A stretch of 20,412 nt of DNA from Salinirussus sp. Lineage in GTDB: Archaea; Halobacteriota; Halobacteria; Halobacteriales; Haloarculaceae. A program made the translations under genes and the position numbers. Shown here piece after piece: positions 7,553-14,997 of this stretch (its first letter is position 1; each line of letters starts with the position of its first letter). The stretch is from positions 1 to 20,412 of the forward strand of contig JAQCNN010000019.1 in the NCBI GenBank assembly GCA_028275005.1. Direction: 5' to 3'. Below the pieces are notes generated by a model. That model saw nothing but the letters and a program-made list of their open reading frames with translations, searched no databases and was not told the DNA's origin.

Positions 7553-8113
7553 TCACTCCAGCAGCCCCAGGTCCTCCAGCCGGGAGACGATCTTGTCGAC
7601 GGCCTCCTCGGCGTCTTCCGGCTGTTTCCCGCCGGTGATCACCAGCTTCCCCGAGCCAAAGAGCAGCGCCACCACGTCGGGCTCGTCGAGCCGGTAGACC
7701 AGCCCGGGGAACTGCTCGGGCTCGTACTCGATGTTCTCCAGCCCGAGTCCGATGGCGATGGCGTTGAGATTCAGATTCCGCCCCAGGTCGGCGGAGGTGA
7801 CGATGTTCTGGACGATGATCTCCGGGTCGTCCTCCACCTGGATGTTCAGGTCGCGGAGCTTCCCGAAGACGATCCGTAGACTCTGGTGGACGTCGTCGGT
7901 GCTCTTTGCACCCGTACAGACGATCTTGCCGGAGCGGAAGATGAGTGCCGCCGACTTTGGCTCCTGTGTCCGGTAGACGAGCCCCGGGAACTGCTCCGGG
8001 TCGTAGTCCGCCCCTTCCAGGTCCATCGCCACGCTCTGGAGGTCGAGTTCCTGCCCGATCCCCGTCGACGCGACGACGTTTTCGATGTTGATGGTTTCCT
8101 TGGGGTCAACCAT
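7553..8113 (-). CDS. tbp: TATA-binding protein (TBP)
   Basis: 186 residues, the standard archaeal length. Two direct repeats of about 90 residues form the saddle: repeat 1 (about 7-90) and repeat 2 (about 98-182). Each holds the paired signatures YDPEQFPGLVYR / YEPEQFPGLVYR and FRSGKIVCTGAK / FGSGKLVITGGK, which shows the internal duplication. TBP binds the TATA box and, with TFB and TFE, recruits RNA polymerase. The C-terminus is short (LEDLGLLE), without the long acidic tail of some archaeal TBPs. Haloarchaea often have several TBP copies; this one looks like the general housekeeping form, but that is inference. It is divergent from trmG10 and preceded by an AT-rich control region. Confidence 0.97.
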   Translation of the reverse strand: MVDPKETINIENVVASTGIGQELDLQSVAMDLEGADYDPEQFPGLVYRTQEPKSAALIFRSGKIVCTGAKSTDDVHQSLRIVFGKLRDLNIQVEDDPEIIVQNIVTSADLGRNLNLNAIAIGLGLENIEYEPEQFPGLVYRLDEPDVVALLFGSGKLVITGGKQPEDAEEAVDKIVSRLEDLGLLE

Positions 8114-8120
8114 GTCTCGA

Positions 8121-8148
8121 TTTAAACGTCGTATTTAAACCTTATAAA
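8121..8148 (-). promoter_or_regulatory. tbp promoter with three AT-rich boxes, two of them an 8-bp direct repeat
   Basis: On the minus strand the order is TTTATAA (8142-8148), GTTTAAAT (8133-8140) and GTTTAAAT (8120-8127), then the tbp ATG at 8113. The two GTTTAAAT copies are 13 bp apart. The middle box is 20-27 nt before the ATG, the right place for a TATA box of a leaderless mRNA. The box at 8120-8127 is only 7-14 nt before the ATG, where a bound TBP would block initiation. This is the most AT-rich stretch in its neighbourhood and suggests autoregulation. Confidence 0.65.
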
Positions 8149-8253
8149 GGTTCGTGGCACAGGCAAACCCCTCGGGCACGTGACCCGTCGTGACGCCGAC
8201 CTGTCCGGGCCGGAGCGCCACGCTCACCCCGTACACGGCCGCCGACCGGTGCG

Positions 8254-8259
8254 TTCTTG
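8254..8259 (+). promoter_or_regulatory. T-rich promoter box (TTCTTG) of trmG10
   Basis: TTCTTG begins 30 nt before the GTG at 8284 and resembles the CTTTTG boxes before the genes at 1502, 3391 and 14038. A separate near-palindrome, GGGCACGTGACCC (8174-8186), lies mid-way between the divergent tbp and trmG10 starts and could be an operator. Confidence 0.4.
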
Positions 8260-8283
8260 TCGCTGTGGCGGTCATCCGACGGT

Positions 8284-9273
8284 GTGTATCTGCTGGAACT
8301 GGGCGGGCAGGACGACGACTTCGCGGTCTTCGAGGCCCGCAGCGCGGCCAGCGACGTCACCCGGCTCGCCCCGGGGCTGGCGACCGCTCGCGGCGTCACC
8401 GACCGGCTCCGTCAACTCGCCTTCACCCGACGGGCCGACGAACTGCTCGGCCGGACCGACGCCGACGTCGACAGCGCCCGCGCCCTGCTCGAGGCGACGA
8501 CCGTCCGACGGACAGGGTCGGTCGCGGTCCGCGCCGAGGATGTCCGTGGCACCACGGGCGTCGACACACAGCGCGTCGAGCGCGACCTCGGCCAGGTGCT
8601 CGCCGACCGCGGCTTCGCCGTCGACCTCGAAGCCCCGGACCACACCCTCCGGGTGCTCTTCTCCGAGGAACCGGGCGGGGAGGGGGTCTGTGCCGCCGGC
8701 TGGCTGGCCGTCGAGGCCGACCGCGACTTCGGCGCCGACCCGACCGACCGCCCCTTCTTCCAGCCGGGGAGTATGGACCCGCATCTGGCCCGCGCACTGG
8801 TCAACGTCGCCGGCGCACGCCCGAGCGCGACGGTGCTCGACCCGATGTGCGGGACTGGGGGGCTCCTCCTCGAGGCCGGACTCGTCGGCGCGGACGTGTT
8901 GGGTGTCGACGTCCAGCCGAAGATGGTCCAGGGGAGCCAGGAGAACCTCGCGGCCGCACTCGACACCACTGCTCCCGACGTCGACTGGGGGGTCGCCCGC
9001 GGCGACGTCCGCGACCTCCCGGTCGGGGACGGCGCGGTTGACGCCGTCGTCTTCGACGCCCCCTACGGCCGCCAGTCGAAGATTGCGGGCAACCTCGGCG
9101 ACCTGATGAGCGAGGCGCTCCAGGAGGCCAGACGGGTCGCCCCGCGGTGTGTCGTGGTCGGGGACCGGCCCTGGGCCCGGACCGCAAGCGGCGCGGGCTG
9201 GACCACCGAGGCGGCCTTTCAGCGCCCGGTTCACAAGTCACTCACACGGTACGTGCTCGCACTGCGGCGGTGA
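8284..9273 (+). CDS. trmG10: tRNA (guanine-10-N2)-methyltransferase, TrmG10/Trm11 family
   Basis: 329 residues from the GTG at 8284, giving MYLLELGGQDDDF. A TTG 27 nt upstream is part of the promoter box and is rejected. The N-terminal third holds a THUMP domain (about 60-145, with GSVAVRAEDVRG), which delivers the tRNA. The C-terminal Rossmann methyltransferase has motif I DPMCGTGG (186-193), an acidic SAM-binding GVDVQPKM (about 208-215) and motif IV DAPYG (258-262). Archaeal TrmG10 makes N2-methyl- and N2,N2-dimethylguanosine at tRNA position 10. The usual motif IV is DPPY; here the second position is Ala. It is divergent from tbp and converges on the dephospho-CoA kinase gene. Confidence 0.92.
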   Translation: MYLLELGGQDDDFAVFEARSAASDVTRLAPGLATARGVTDRLRQLAFTRRADELLGRTDADVDSARALLEATTVRRTGSVAVRAEDVRGTTGVDTQRVERDLGQVLADRGFAVDLEAPDHTLRVLFSEEPGGEGVCAAGWLAVEADRDFGADPTDRPFFQPGSMDPHLARALVNVAGARPSATVLDPMCGTGGLLLEAGLVGADVLGVDVQPKMVQGSQENLAAALDTTAPDVDWGVARGDVRDLPVGDGAVDAVVFDAPYGRQSKIAGNLGDLMSEALQEARRVAPRCVVVGDRPWARTASGAGWTTEAAFQRPVHKSLTRYVLALRR

Positions 9274-9320
9274 CACGCTGTGTGGCCAGGCTCAGCCGTG
9301 CCAGCCGGATTCACCGGCGA

Positions 9321-9860
9321 CTACACACCCAGGATCCCGAACAGCCTGTCGGGGTCACCGTCCATCCGCTCCAGTATCCGCCGGGCGCCCTCGCGGGCCT
9401 CCCGGTCGACAGCCACGAGCACCATCCCCTCGCCGGGCTGGCCGTAGACGACACCCGCACCGTCGGGGGCGGTCAGGATGGCCGGTAGCGCCGCCAGGTC
9501 CTCCTCGCCCTCGACATCGAGCAGCGTTGTCCCCTCACTGTCGACGGCCCCGGCCAGCGCCTCGAGGAGGGGAGCGGTCAGGGCTGCCGGGGGGTTCTCG
9601 ACGCGGCGCTCGCGGTCAAAGGTCGCGCCGTCGAGTGCCTCCCGGACGCGGTCGTCGACAGCCTCGCGCTCGGTGCGCTCGTCGACCAGCGCAACGGCCG
9701 GGGTGTGGTCAGCCTCGAGCAGGTGGTAGGTGACCATGTCACCGACCGCGACGACGGGCGCCCCGGCCTCGGCAAGCAACGCCTTGGCGTCGGTGAACAC
9801 CGGCCCCATCGGCTCCTTTAGCTCCGAGCGCAGGGCCGGCTGGAGTTCGACGACCGGCAC
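9321..9860 (-). CDS. GTP-dependent dephospho-CoA kinase (DUF359 family)
   Basis: 179 residues from a GTG. The family (PF04019, formerly DUF359) was identified as the archaeal enzyme for the last step of CoA synthesis, phosphorylating dephospho-CoA with GTP. Visible family blocks: VAVGDMVTYHLL (37-48), VDERTER (59-65), NPPAALT (89-95), VEGEEDLAALP (116-126) and VYGQPGEGMVLV (138-149). These contain the conserved Asp and Glu residues expected at the nucleotide site. It is the last gene of the aIF2-gamma operon: one nucleotide separates its GTG from the spt4 stop. In many archaea the cluster continues with rps24e and rps27ae, but here the next gene is the convergent trmG10. Confidence 0.9.
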   Translation of the reverse strand: MPVVELQPALRSELKEPMGPVFTDAKALLAEAGAPVVAVGDMVTYHLLEADHTPAVALVDERTEREAVDDRVREALDGATFDRERRVENPPAALTAPLLEALAGAVDSEGTTLLDVEGEEDLAALPAILTAPDGAGVVYGQPGEGMVLVAVDREAREGARRILERMDGDPDRLFGILGV

Positions 9861-9861
9861 G

Positions 9862-10059
9862 TCAGCGTACCTTCAGCGCGTAGGCCCCGGGCTCGGTGGC
9901 CTCCATCTCCCCGGCGATTTGGCTGTCCTCGGGGTGGGCAATCACGACGTAGCCCGCCCAGTCCTCTGTCATCGAGGTCGACCCACACGCCTGGCAGGCC
10001 TCGACCTCGACGTTCTCCTGGACCCGGTGACACTCCCGACAGACGACACGGTCGGCCAT
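9862..10059 (-). CDS. spt4: Transcription elongation factor Spt4 (RpoE2)
   Basis: 65 residues, typical archaeal Spt4 length. A four-cysteine zinc site is formed by C7-x2-C10 and C22-x2-C25, followed by the conserved W-x-GYVVI core and a strongly hydrophilic surface. Spt4 pairs with Spt5 and clamps RNA polymerase for processive elongation. The ATG overlaps the rpo7 stop by one base (TGATG), so the two are translationally coupled. Spt5 is not in the window. Confidence 0.95.
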   Translation of the reverse strand: MADRVVCRECHRVQENVEVEACQACGSTSMTEDWAGYVVIAHPEDSQIAGEMEATEPGAYALKVR

Positions 10060-10646
10060 CAGTCCTCACCCGCCTCGGCGCCGGCCTCGGCCCGCTCGCG
10101 TTTCTGGTGGTCCTCGTCGAGCCAGCCGTGCTTGCCCAGCCCGACCTGCTTTGCGGTGAGCCCGATCTTCGAGTCACGGGGGTTGCGCTCGTCGATGCTC
10201 TTTGTGACGATCCGGGCCCGGACCGAGTCGCCGGTCCCGACTGTGCGGTTGGACTCCCGGGAACCCAACTGGTTGTTCTCCCCGTCGTAGGCCAGATACT
10301 CGTCGGAGATCTGGGAGACGTGCAACAGCCCGTCGACGGGGCCGATCCCGACGAACGCGCCGAAGTCGACGGTCTCGACGACCTCGCCGTCGACGAGCTC
10401 CTGCATGTCGGGGTCGAAGGTCAACGCGTCGAACTCGGCCTCGTAGTAGACGCCGGGCTTGTTCGGGACGACCGCCCCCTCGCCGATGTCGTTGACCTCC
10501 ACGACCGAGACGACGGAGCCGACGTCCTCGTCCATCCGGCCCTCGAGTTTGTCCTGCAACAGTCGCTTCACGAGGCCTGGCGTCACGTCTGCCAGGTCCT
10601 CCGGCGGTACCTCGACCGTATCGCGTAGTTTGACCCGTTTGTACAT
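10059..10646 (-). CDS. rpo7: RNA polymerase stalk subunit Rpo7 (RpoE1, E')
   Basis: 195 residues from the ATG at 10646, giving MYKRVKLRDTVEVPP, the normal start; an upstream in-frame extension overlaps the PIN gene and is rejected. The N-terminal domain (1-80) contains the conserved EGRMDEDVG and PNKPGVYYEAEFDAL. The S1 RNA-binding domain (82-165) contains GEVVETVDFGAFVGIGP and DGLLHVSQISDEY. The C-terminal tail (170-195) is rich in Glu and Ala. With Rpo4 it forms the stalk that binds nascent RNA and aids promoter opening. The gene begins 2 nt after the PIN gene stop and overlaps spt4 by one base. Confidence 0.96.
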   Translation of the reverse strand: MYKRVKLRDTVEVPPEDLADVTPGLVKRLLQDKLEGRMDEDVGSVVSVVEVNDIGEGAVVPNKPGVYYEAEFDALTFDPDMQELVDGEVVETVDFGAFVGIGPVDGLLHVSQISDEYLAYDGENNQLGSRESNRTVGTGDSVRARIVTKSIDERNPRDSKIGLTAKQVGLGKHGWLDEDHQKRERAEAGAEAGED

Positions 10647-10648
10647 GT

Positions 10649-11020
10649 TCAGATAACTGCGAGTTTGTTCCGGCCCCGTAAACAAATTACTGGAACGTCC
10701 GCCTCGCGCAGACGCTCGCGCAGGGGCCCATCGTTCGTGACCGCGTATGCGTCCAGCCGACCGGCGAGTTCGAGCACCGCGTCGTCGGCGTACGCGGCGT
10801 CTGTCCCGTGGACAGAGCACCGCTCGGCGAGGTCCCGGCCGACGCTCGCAGCCGTTGCCTCCGCCCCCGCACCGTCGGCCAGCGCCTCCAGTTCCGCGGG
10901 GACCGCCGCCGGGACGACCGGCGTCGGCGCGTCCAACAGCCGGTCTAACTCCTCGAACACCCGGACGTTACACTCGACGGGCATCATCAGCGCGTTGGTG
11001 TCGAGGACGGCGGCTGTCAC
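10649..11020 (-). CDS. PIN-domain nuclease-like protein (Fcf1/Utp24-like, UPF0129 type)
   Basis: 123 residues from a GTG whose last two bases overlap the aIF2-gamma stop (GTGA). PIN-domain acidic residues are in place: D7 in LDTN, E43 in PAELEAL, D80 in YADD and D97 in VTND. This set binds Mg2+ in PIN ribonucleases. The family resembles Fcf1/Utp24, the eukaryotic pre-rRNA processing nuclease, and is conserved beside aIF2-gamma and rpo7 in euryarchaea. The C-terminus, LRGRNKLAVI, is more basic than the rest. There is no antitoxin gene next to it, so a VapC toxin role is unlikely. The exact RNA substrate cannot be told from sequence. Confidence 0.85.
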   Translation of the reverse strand: MTAAVLDTNALMMPVECNVRVFEELDRLLDAPTPVVPAAVPAELEALADGAGAEATAASVGRDLAERCSVHGTDAAYADDAVLELAGRLDAYAVTNDGPLRERLREADVPVICLRGRNKLAVI

Positions 11021-12243
11021 TGGAGGGTCCCGTAGCCGATGAGTCGCCAGCGCGCGCCAACCCGGCGGTTGATGGCGATCCCGACACCCGAGCGGGCACA
11101 GACTGGCCGCTTGAGCGCGACCTCACACTCGGTCCCGCGGGCGCTGGTCACCGAGCCGACCGTGGTAGCGGTGCCGACAGTGAGCATCAGCGGCTCGCCC
11201 GTCGAGATCTCCTCGACCTCGTCGCTCTCCTCGCCGACGATCCGGTCGAGCAAGTCCACGTCCATCGTGAACTGCTGGTGGACCGGCGGGAGCGTCCCCG
11301 GCGGGCCGGCGACCTGGCCGGCCAAGGCGTCACCCTTTGCGACCGACGGGTCGAGCCCCGTGCCGACACCGAGGAGTCCGCCGGGCGTCGCGGCGTCGAC
11401 GGTGTCACCGCCGGCCTGCAGCGACCGGGCGGTCGTCCGGACGGGCTGCCACTCCGTCTGCCCGCCCTCCTCGACCTCCTGGCCCGGGCGCAACTCGACC
11501 TCGTCGTCGGCCTCGAGCTCCCCCTGGACGAGCGAGCCACCCAGCACGCCGCCGGCCAGCCCGTCCCAGGTCGTCCCCGGGCGGTTGATGTCGAAGCTGC
11601 GGGCGACCAGCAGCTCCGCGTCCGCCTCCGGGTCGCGGTCGGGTGTGGGGATCTCCTCCTCGATAGCCTGGATCAACAGGTCGGTGTTCACGCCTCGCTG
11701 GGCGCTGACCGGGACGATCGGGGCGTCCTCGGCGACCGTCCCCGCGACAAAGTCCTGGATCTGCTCGTAGCTCTCCTGGGCCTGTTCGCGGTCGACCAGG
11801 TCGATCTTGTTCTGGGCGATGACGATATTGTCGATCCCGATGATGTCGAGCGCCATCAGGTGTTCCTCGGTCTGTGCCTGCGGGACAGGCTCGCTGGCCG
11901 AGACCACGAGCACCGCGCCGTCCATGATAGAGGCGCCCGACAGCATCGTTGCCATCAGTGTCTCGTGACCTGGGGCGTCCACGAAGGAGACCGTCCGGAG
12001 CGGTTCACTCTCCGAGCCGTCCGGACACTCCTCCTCGACGGTGTACCGTTCGGGTTCGTCGAGGCCGGGACACTCCCGCAGTGTGGCGTCCGCGTAGCCC
12101 AGCCGGATGGAGATACCGCGTTTCATCTCCTCGGAATGCTGGTCGGTCCACTCGCCGCTCAGCGCCTGGACCAGGGTCGTCTTCCCGTGGTCGACGTGGC
12201 CGACGAGCCCGATATTGACCTCCGGTTGATTGTTCGCTGACAT
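11017..12243 (-). CDS. eif2g: Translation initiation factor aIF2 subunit gamma
   Basis: 408 residues. GTPase motifs: G1 GHVDHGKTT (15-23), switch region with RGISI (42-46), G3 DAPGHE (89-94), G4 NKID (145-148) and G5 SAQ. Two beta-barrel domains follow (about 200-300 and 310-408) with FDINRPGT and GGVLGGSL. aIF2 carries initiator Met-tRNA to the small ribosomal subunit. The zinc-knuckle region after switch I normally has two CxxC pairs; here only C58 and C73 remain, with Leu61 and Gly76 in the partner places. It heads the five-gene operon and is divergent from glpK. Confidence 0.96.
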   Translation of the reverse strand: MSANNQPEVNIGLVGHVDHGKTTLVQALSGEWTDQHSEEMKRGISIRLGYADATLRECPGLDEPERYTVEEECPDGSESEPLRTVSFVDAPGHETLMATMLSGASIMDGAVLVVSASEPVPQAQTEEHLMALDIIGIDNIVIAQNKIDLVDREQAQESYEQIQDFVAGTVAEDAPIVPVSAQRGVNTDLLIQAIEEEIPTPDRDPEADAELLVARSFDINRPGTTWDGLAGGVLGGSLVQGELEADDEVELRPGQEVEEGGQTEWQPVRTTARSLQAGGDTVDAATPGGLLGVGTGLDPSVAKGDALAGQVAGPPGTLPPVHQQFTMDVDLLDRIVGEESDEVEEISTGEPLMLTVGTATTVGSVTSARGTECEVALKRPVCARSGVGIAINRRVGARWRLIGYGTLQ

Positions 12244-12287
12244 CGAAAAACGATCTTGCTACCCGTACCTCCCTGGCGGCTATAAAC
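12242..12287 (-). promoter_or_regulatory. eif2g promoter and start-codon hairpin
   Basis: A TATA box (TTTATA on the minus strand, complement of 12281-12286) lies 38-43 nt before the ATG at 12243, implying a leader of about 10-15 nt. The leader holds the inverted repeat ATCG-N5-CGAT (12242-12254) whose last two bases are the first two of the start codon. Confidence 0.5.
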
Positions 12288-12396
12288 CTGCTGTTCCCGA
12301 CTCACCCGGCCGCGCAACCGTCAACGATTAGCCGAGTGCCCACCAGATGGCCGGTAGAGCGTCCGTGTCACGAGACCACACCCGGTGTCTGCGCGC

Positions 12397-13950
12397 ATGA
12401 CCGGCATAGCCACCGACACAGGCGGGGACGGCACCTACGTCGGGGCGGTCGACCAGGGGACCACCGGCACCCGCTTCATGATCTTCGACCGCGAGGGACA
12501 GGTGGTCGCAAACGCCTACGAGCGCCACGAACAGTACTACCCGGAACCAGGCTGGGTCGAACACGACCCCGTCGAGATCTGGGAAAACACACGGGCAACC
12601 GCCCGCGACGCGCTGGCGAGTGCGGACCTCACCCCCGACCAACTCGCCGCGGTCGGGGTCACCAACCAGCGCGAGACGACGCTTCTGTGGGACGCCACGA
12701 CCGGCGAACCGGTCCACCGCGCCATCGTCTGGCAGGACCGCCGGACCACCGACCGCGTCGAGGAGCTCGAGGCCGCGGGCCGAGCAGAGGCGATCCGCGC
12801 GAAGACGGGTCTGGAGCCGGACCCGTACTTCTCGGCGACGAAACTCGAGTGGCTGCTCGAGAACGCCGACCCGGTCGAGCTGGAGCGGACACCCCCTGCG
12901 GACGTCCGCGACCGGGCGGCGGCGGGGGAGGTCCTCTTCGGGACGATAGACGCCTGGCTGGTCTGGAAGCTGACCGGCGCCCACGTCACCGACGTCACCA
13001 ACGCCTCCCGGACGATGCTGTTCGACATCCACGCCGGCGAGTGGGACGACGACCTGCTCGCCGAATTCGGGGTCCCCCGGGCCTGTCTGCCGGAGGTCCG
13101 CCCCTCCAGTGACGACGACTACTACGGCCACACCGACCCGGAGCGCTTTGGCGCCGCGGTGCCCGTCGCGGGGGCGCTGGGCGACCAGCAGGCCGCCCTC
13201 TTCGGTCAGACCTGCTTCGAGCCCGGTGACGCAAAGAACACCTACGGGACGGGGTCGTTCGTCCTGCTGAACACCGGGCCCGAGGCCGTCGAGAGCGACC
13301 ACGGCCTCCTGACGACCGTTGCCTTCCAGCGCTCGGGCGAGCCGTTACAGTACGCCCTCGAGGGGTCGGTCTTCGTCACCGGCGCGGCCATCGAGTGGCT
13401 CCAGGACGTCGGCCTGGTCGAGGACCCCGGCGAGACCGCCGCACTCGCCCGCAGCGTGGACTCCACCGAGGGGGTCTATTTCGTGCCCGCCTTTGCCGGC
13501 CTCGGGGCCCCCCACTGGGACGGCCGTGCCCGGGGAACGATGGTCGGGCTGACCCGTGGCACCCGCCGCGAGCACATCGTCCGCGCGGCACTCGAGTCGG
13601 TCGCCTTCCGGACCCGGGACGTGACCGCGGCGATGGAGGCCGACGCCGGCCTGACGCTGAACGGGCTCCGGGTCGACGGCGGCGCGGTCAAGAACAACTT
13701 TCTCTGTCAGCTCCAGGCCGACGTGCTCGACACGCCACTCGCCCGGCCGGTGGTCGACGAGACGACCGCACTCGGCGCCGCCTACGCGGCGGGGCTGGCA
13801 GTCGGCTACTGGGAGAGTACGGCGGAACTCCGGGCGAACTGGCAGGTCGACGCCGAGTTCGACCCCGACGGCGACTCCTGGGACGCCCGCTACGAGCGCT
13901 GGCAGGCGGCCGTCGAGCGGTCGCGGGACTGGGCCGACGACGAGGCATGA
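12397..13950 (+). CDS. glpK: Glycerol kinase
   Basis: 517 residues from the ATG at 12397; a GTG 12 nt upstream is an alternative. FGGY-family motifs: VDQGTTGTR (18-26, phosphate 1 loop), NQRETTLLWD with the glycerol-binding R92-E93, WQDRR, GDQQAALFGQ with D263, GTGSFVLLNTG, GLGAPHWDGRARG and the ATP-site GGAVKNNFLCQLQAD. The enzyme phosphorylates glycerol with ATP, the entry to glycerol use, a major carbon source for haloarchaea. In many haloarchaea glpK sits next to glpABC. Here the next genes are unrelated, so it is on its own. No clear promoter box is visible at the usual distance. Confidence 0.96.
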   Translation: MTGIATDTGGDGTYVGAVDQGTTGTRFMIFDREGQVVANAYERHEQYYPEPGWVEHDPVEIWENTRATARDALASADLTPDQLAAVGVTNQRETTLLWDATTGEPVHRAIVWQDRRTTDRVEELEAAGRAEAIRAKTGLEPDPYFSATKLEWLLENADPVELERTPPADVRDRAAAGEVLFGTIDAWLVWKLTGAHVTDVTNASRTMLFDIHAGEWDDDLLAEFGVPRACLPEVRPSSDDDYYGHTDPERFGAAVPVAGALGDQQAALFGQTCFEPGDAKNTYGTGSFVLLNTGPEAVESDHGLLTTVAFQRSGEPLQYALEGSVFVTGAAIEWLQDVGLVEDPGETAALARSVDSTEGVYFVPAFAGLGAPHWDGRARGTMVGLTRGTRREHIVRAALESVAFRTRDVTAAMEADAGLTLNGLRVDGGAVKNNFLCQLQADVLDTPLARPVVDETTALGAAYAAGLAVGYWESTAELRANWQVDAEFDPDGDSWDARYERWQAAVERSRDWADDEA

Positions 13951-14007
13951 CCCAGGTGACGTGGCTCGGCCCGACGCCGCCAGGGCCCGTGGCCCGCGGG
14001 CGCGACG

Positions 14008-14013
14008 CTTTTG
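14008..14013 (+). promoter_or_regulatory. T-only promoter box (CTTTTG)
   Basis: CTTTTG with its first T 29 nt before the GTG at 14038, in a GC-rich gap after glpK. It is the same box and distance as before the genes at 1502 and 3391. Confidence 0.5.
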
Positions 14014-14037
14014 CCGGTCCCGACCCTCGTCTGGGGT

Positions 14038-14988
14038 GTGCGTGAGTACGCGTTCGAGCTGTCGCTGTGTGCCCGCGTCGAACGGGAGCGCGACGCGGTG
14101 GTCGCCCGCCAGCTCGGCACCGCTGTCCACGGCCGCCGGGTGATGGACGTGGTGCTCGTCGACCCCGGCCCCGACTTCGCGGCGCGGGCGGCTATCACGC
14201 CCGACAGGGTCCCGCCGGCGGCCATCGAGAGCGCCGTCGGCCCGGGCCGGGCCCGCTTCTGGAAGGAGGCCTTCGACTGTCATCCCGAACGCGCCCGCGA
14301 GGCCGTCGAGGCGGCCGTCGAGTGTGGGTTCTTCGAGCGCGAGCGCCGTGGCGGTCGCACGTACGTCCGCCAGACGACGCGGTATCCCGACGGGTGGTTC
14401 GGCGAGCTCGTCGGCGTCGAGAACAAGCCCGACCTCGACCGGCCGGGCGCCCTGGAGACACAGCTGCTGACCGACGTCCACCTCGCGCTGCTGGACCGGG
14501 TGGTGCTCGCGACAGCCAGCCACGTCACCGGCGCCCACCTCAACCGGATCCCCGACGCCGTGGGGGTCTGGGCGTTCGACCCCGAAGCAGGGAGCCACGA
14601 GGTGGTCCGCGAGCCCGCCACGCTGCCGGCCGGGGAGCCGGGGGTCGAGATCCTCGAGCGCGGGCGGACGCGGACCGATGTACGGGTCGCGGGGGCGGAC
14701 GCGAAGGCACGGGCCCGCCGCCGGGTCGCCGAGCGCGCCTACGGGAAGGGGTGGCGACCCGACCTGCCGGCCTGTGCCCGGGTGGCCCCCGACGACGGCC
14801 TGCCCTACTGTCCCTGGATGGGGCGACTCGTCGACCCCGGCCGTGACTGTGGGCCGGCCTGTGACGGCCACGAGCCCGCCGACCCGCCCGCGGTTGACCG
14901 TGAGGGGCTCCGGGCCGCCCGGACACCCTGGGAGCCGGACCCCGACGGCCGTCGGCGCCGTCAGTCACGGCTCGACCGCTACGGGTGA
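14038..14988 (+). CDS. DUF5787-like protein; possible PD-(D/E)XK nuclease with a Cys cluster
   Basis: 316 residues from the GTG at 14038, giving MREYAFELSLCARVERERD. I recognise it as DUF5787-like (recalled, not checked), conserved in haloarchaea with no assigned role. Three patterns stand out. First, YPDGWFGELVGVENK contains P117-D118 then E128-x-K130, a literal PD-(D/E)XK signature, followed by Q142 in ETQLLTDVH. Second, C11 lies near the N-terminus. Third, the C-terminus has C246, C258, C271 and C275 within 30 residues. An early Cys, a PD-(D/E)XK core and late Cys residues recall Cas4/AddB-type Fe-S nucleases. The start is 87 bp after glpK with its own promoter box, and the end is 9 bp from the convergent metallo-hydrolase. 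The nuclease idea is inference from motif arrangement. Confidence 0.75.
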   Translation: MREYAFELSLCARVERERDAVVARQLGTAVHGRRVMDVVLVDPGPDFAARAAITPDRVPPAAIESAVGPGRARFWKEAFDCHPERAREAVEAAVECGFFERERRGGRTYVRQTTRYPDGWFGELVGVENKPDLDRPGALETQLLTDVHLALLDRVVLATASHVTGAHLNRIPDAVGVWAFDPEAGSHEVVREPATLPAGEPGVEILERGRTRTDVRVAGADAKARARRRVAERAYGKGWRPDLPACARVAPDDGLPYCPWMGRLVDPGRDCGPACDGHEPADPPAVDREGLRAARTPWEPDPDGRRRRQSRLDRYG

Positions 14989-14997
14989 GCCGGTGCT

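Noticed and set aside
10649..11020. VapC-type toxin identity for the PIN protein.
   Set aside because: No antitoxin gene is adjacent, and the gene is locked into a conserved housekeeping operon.
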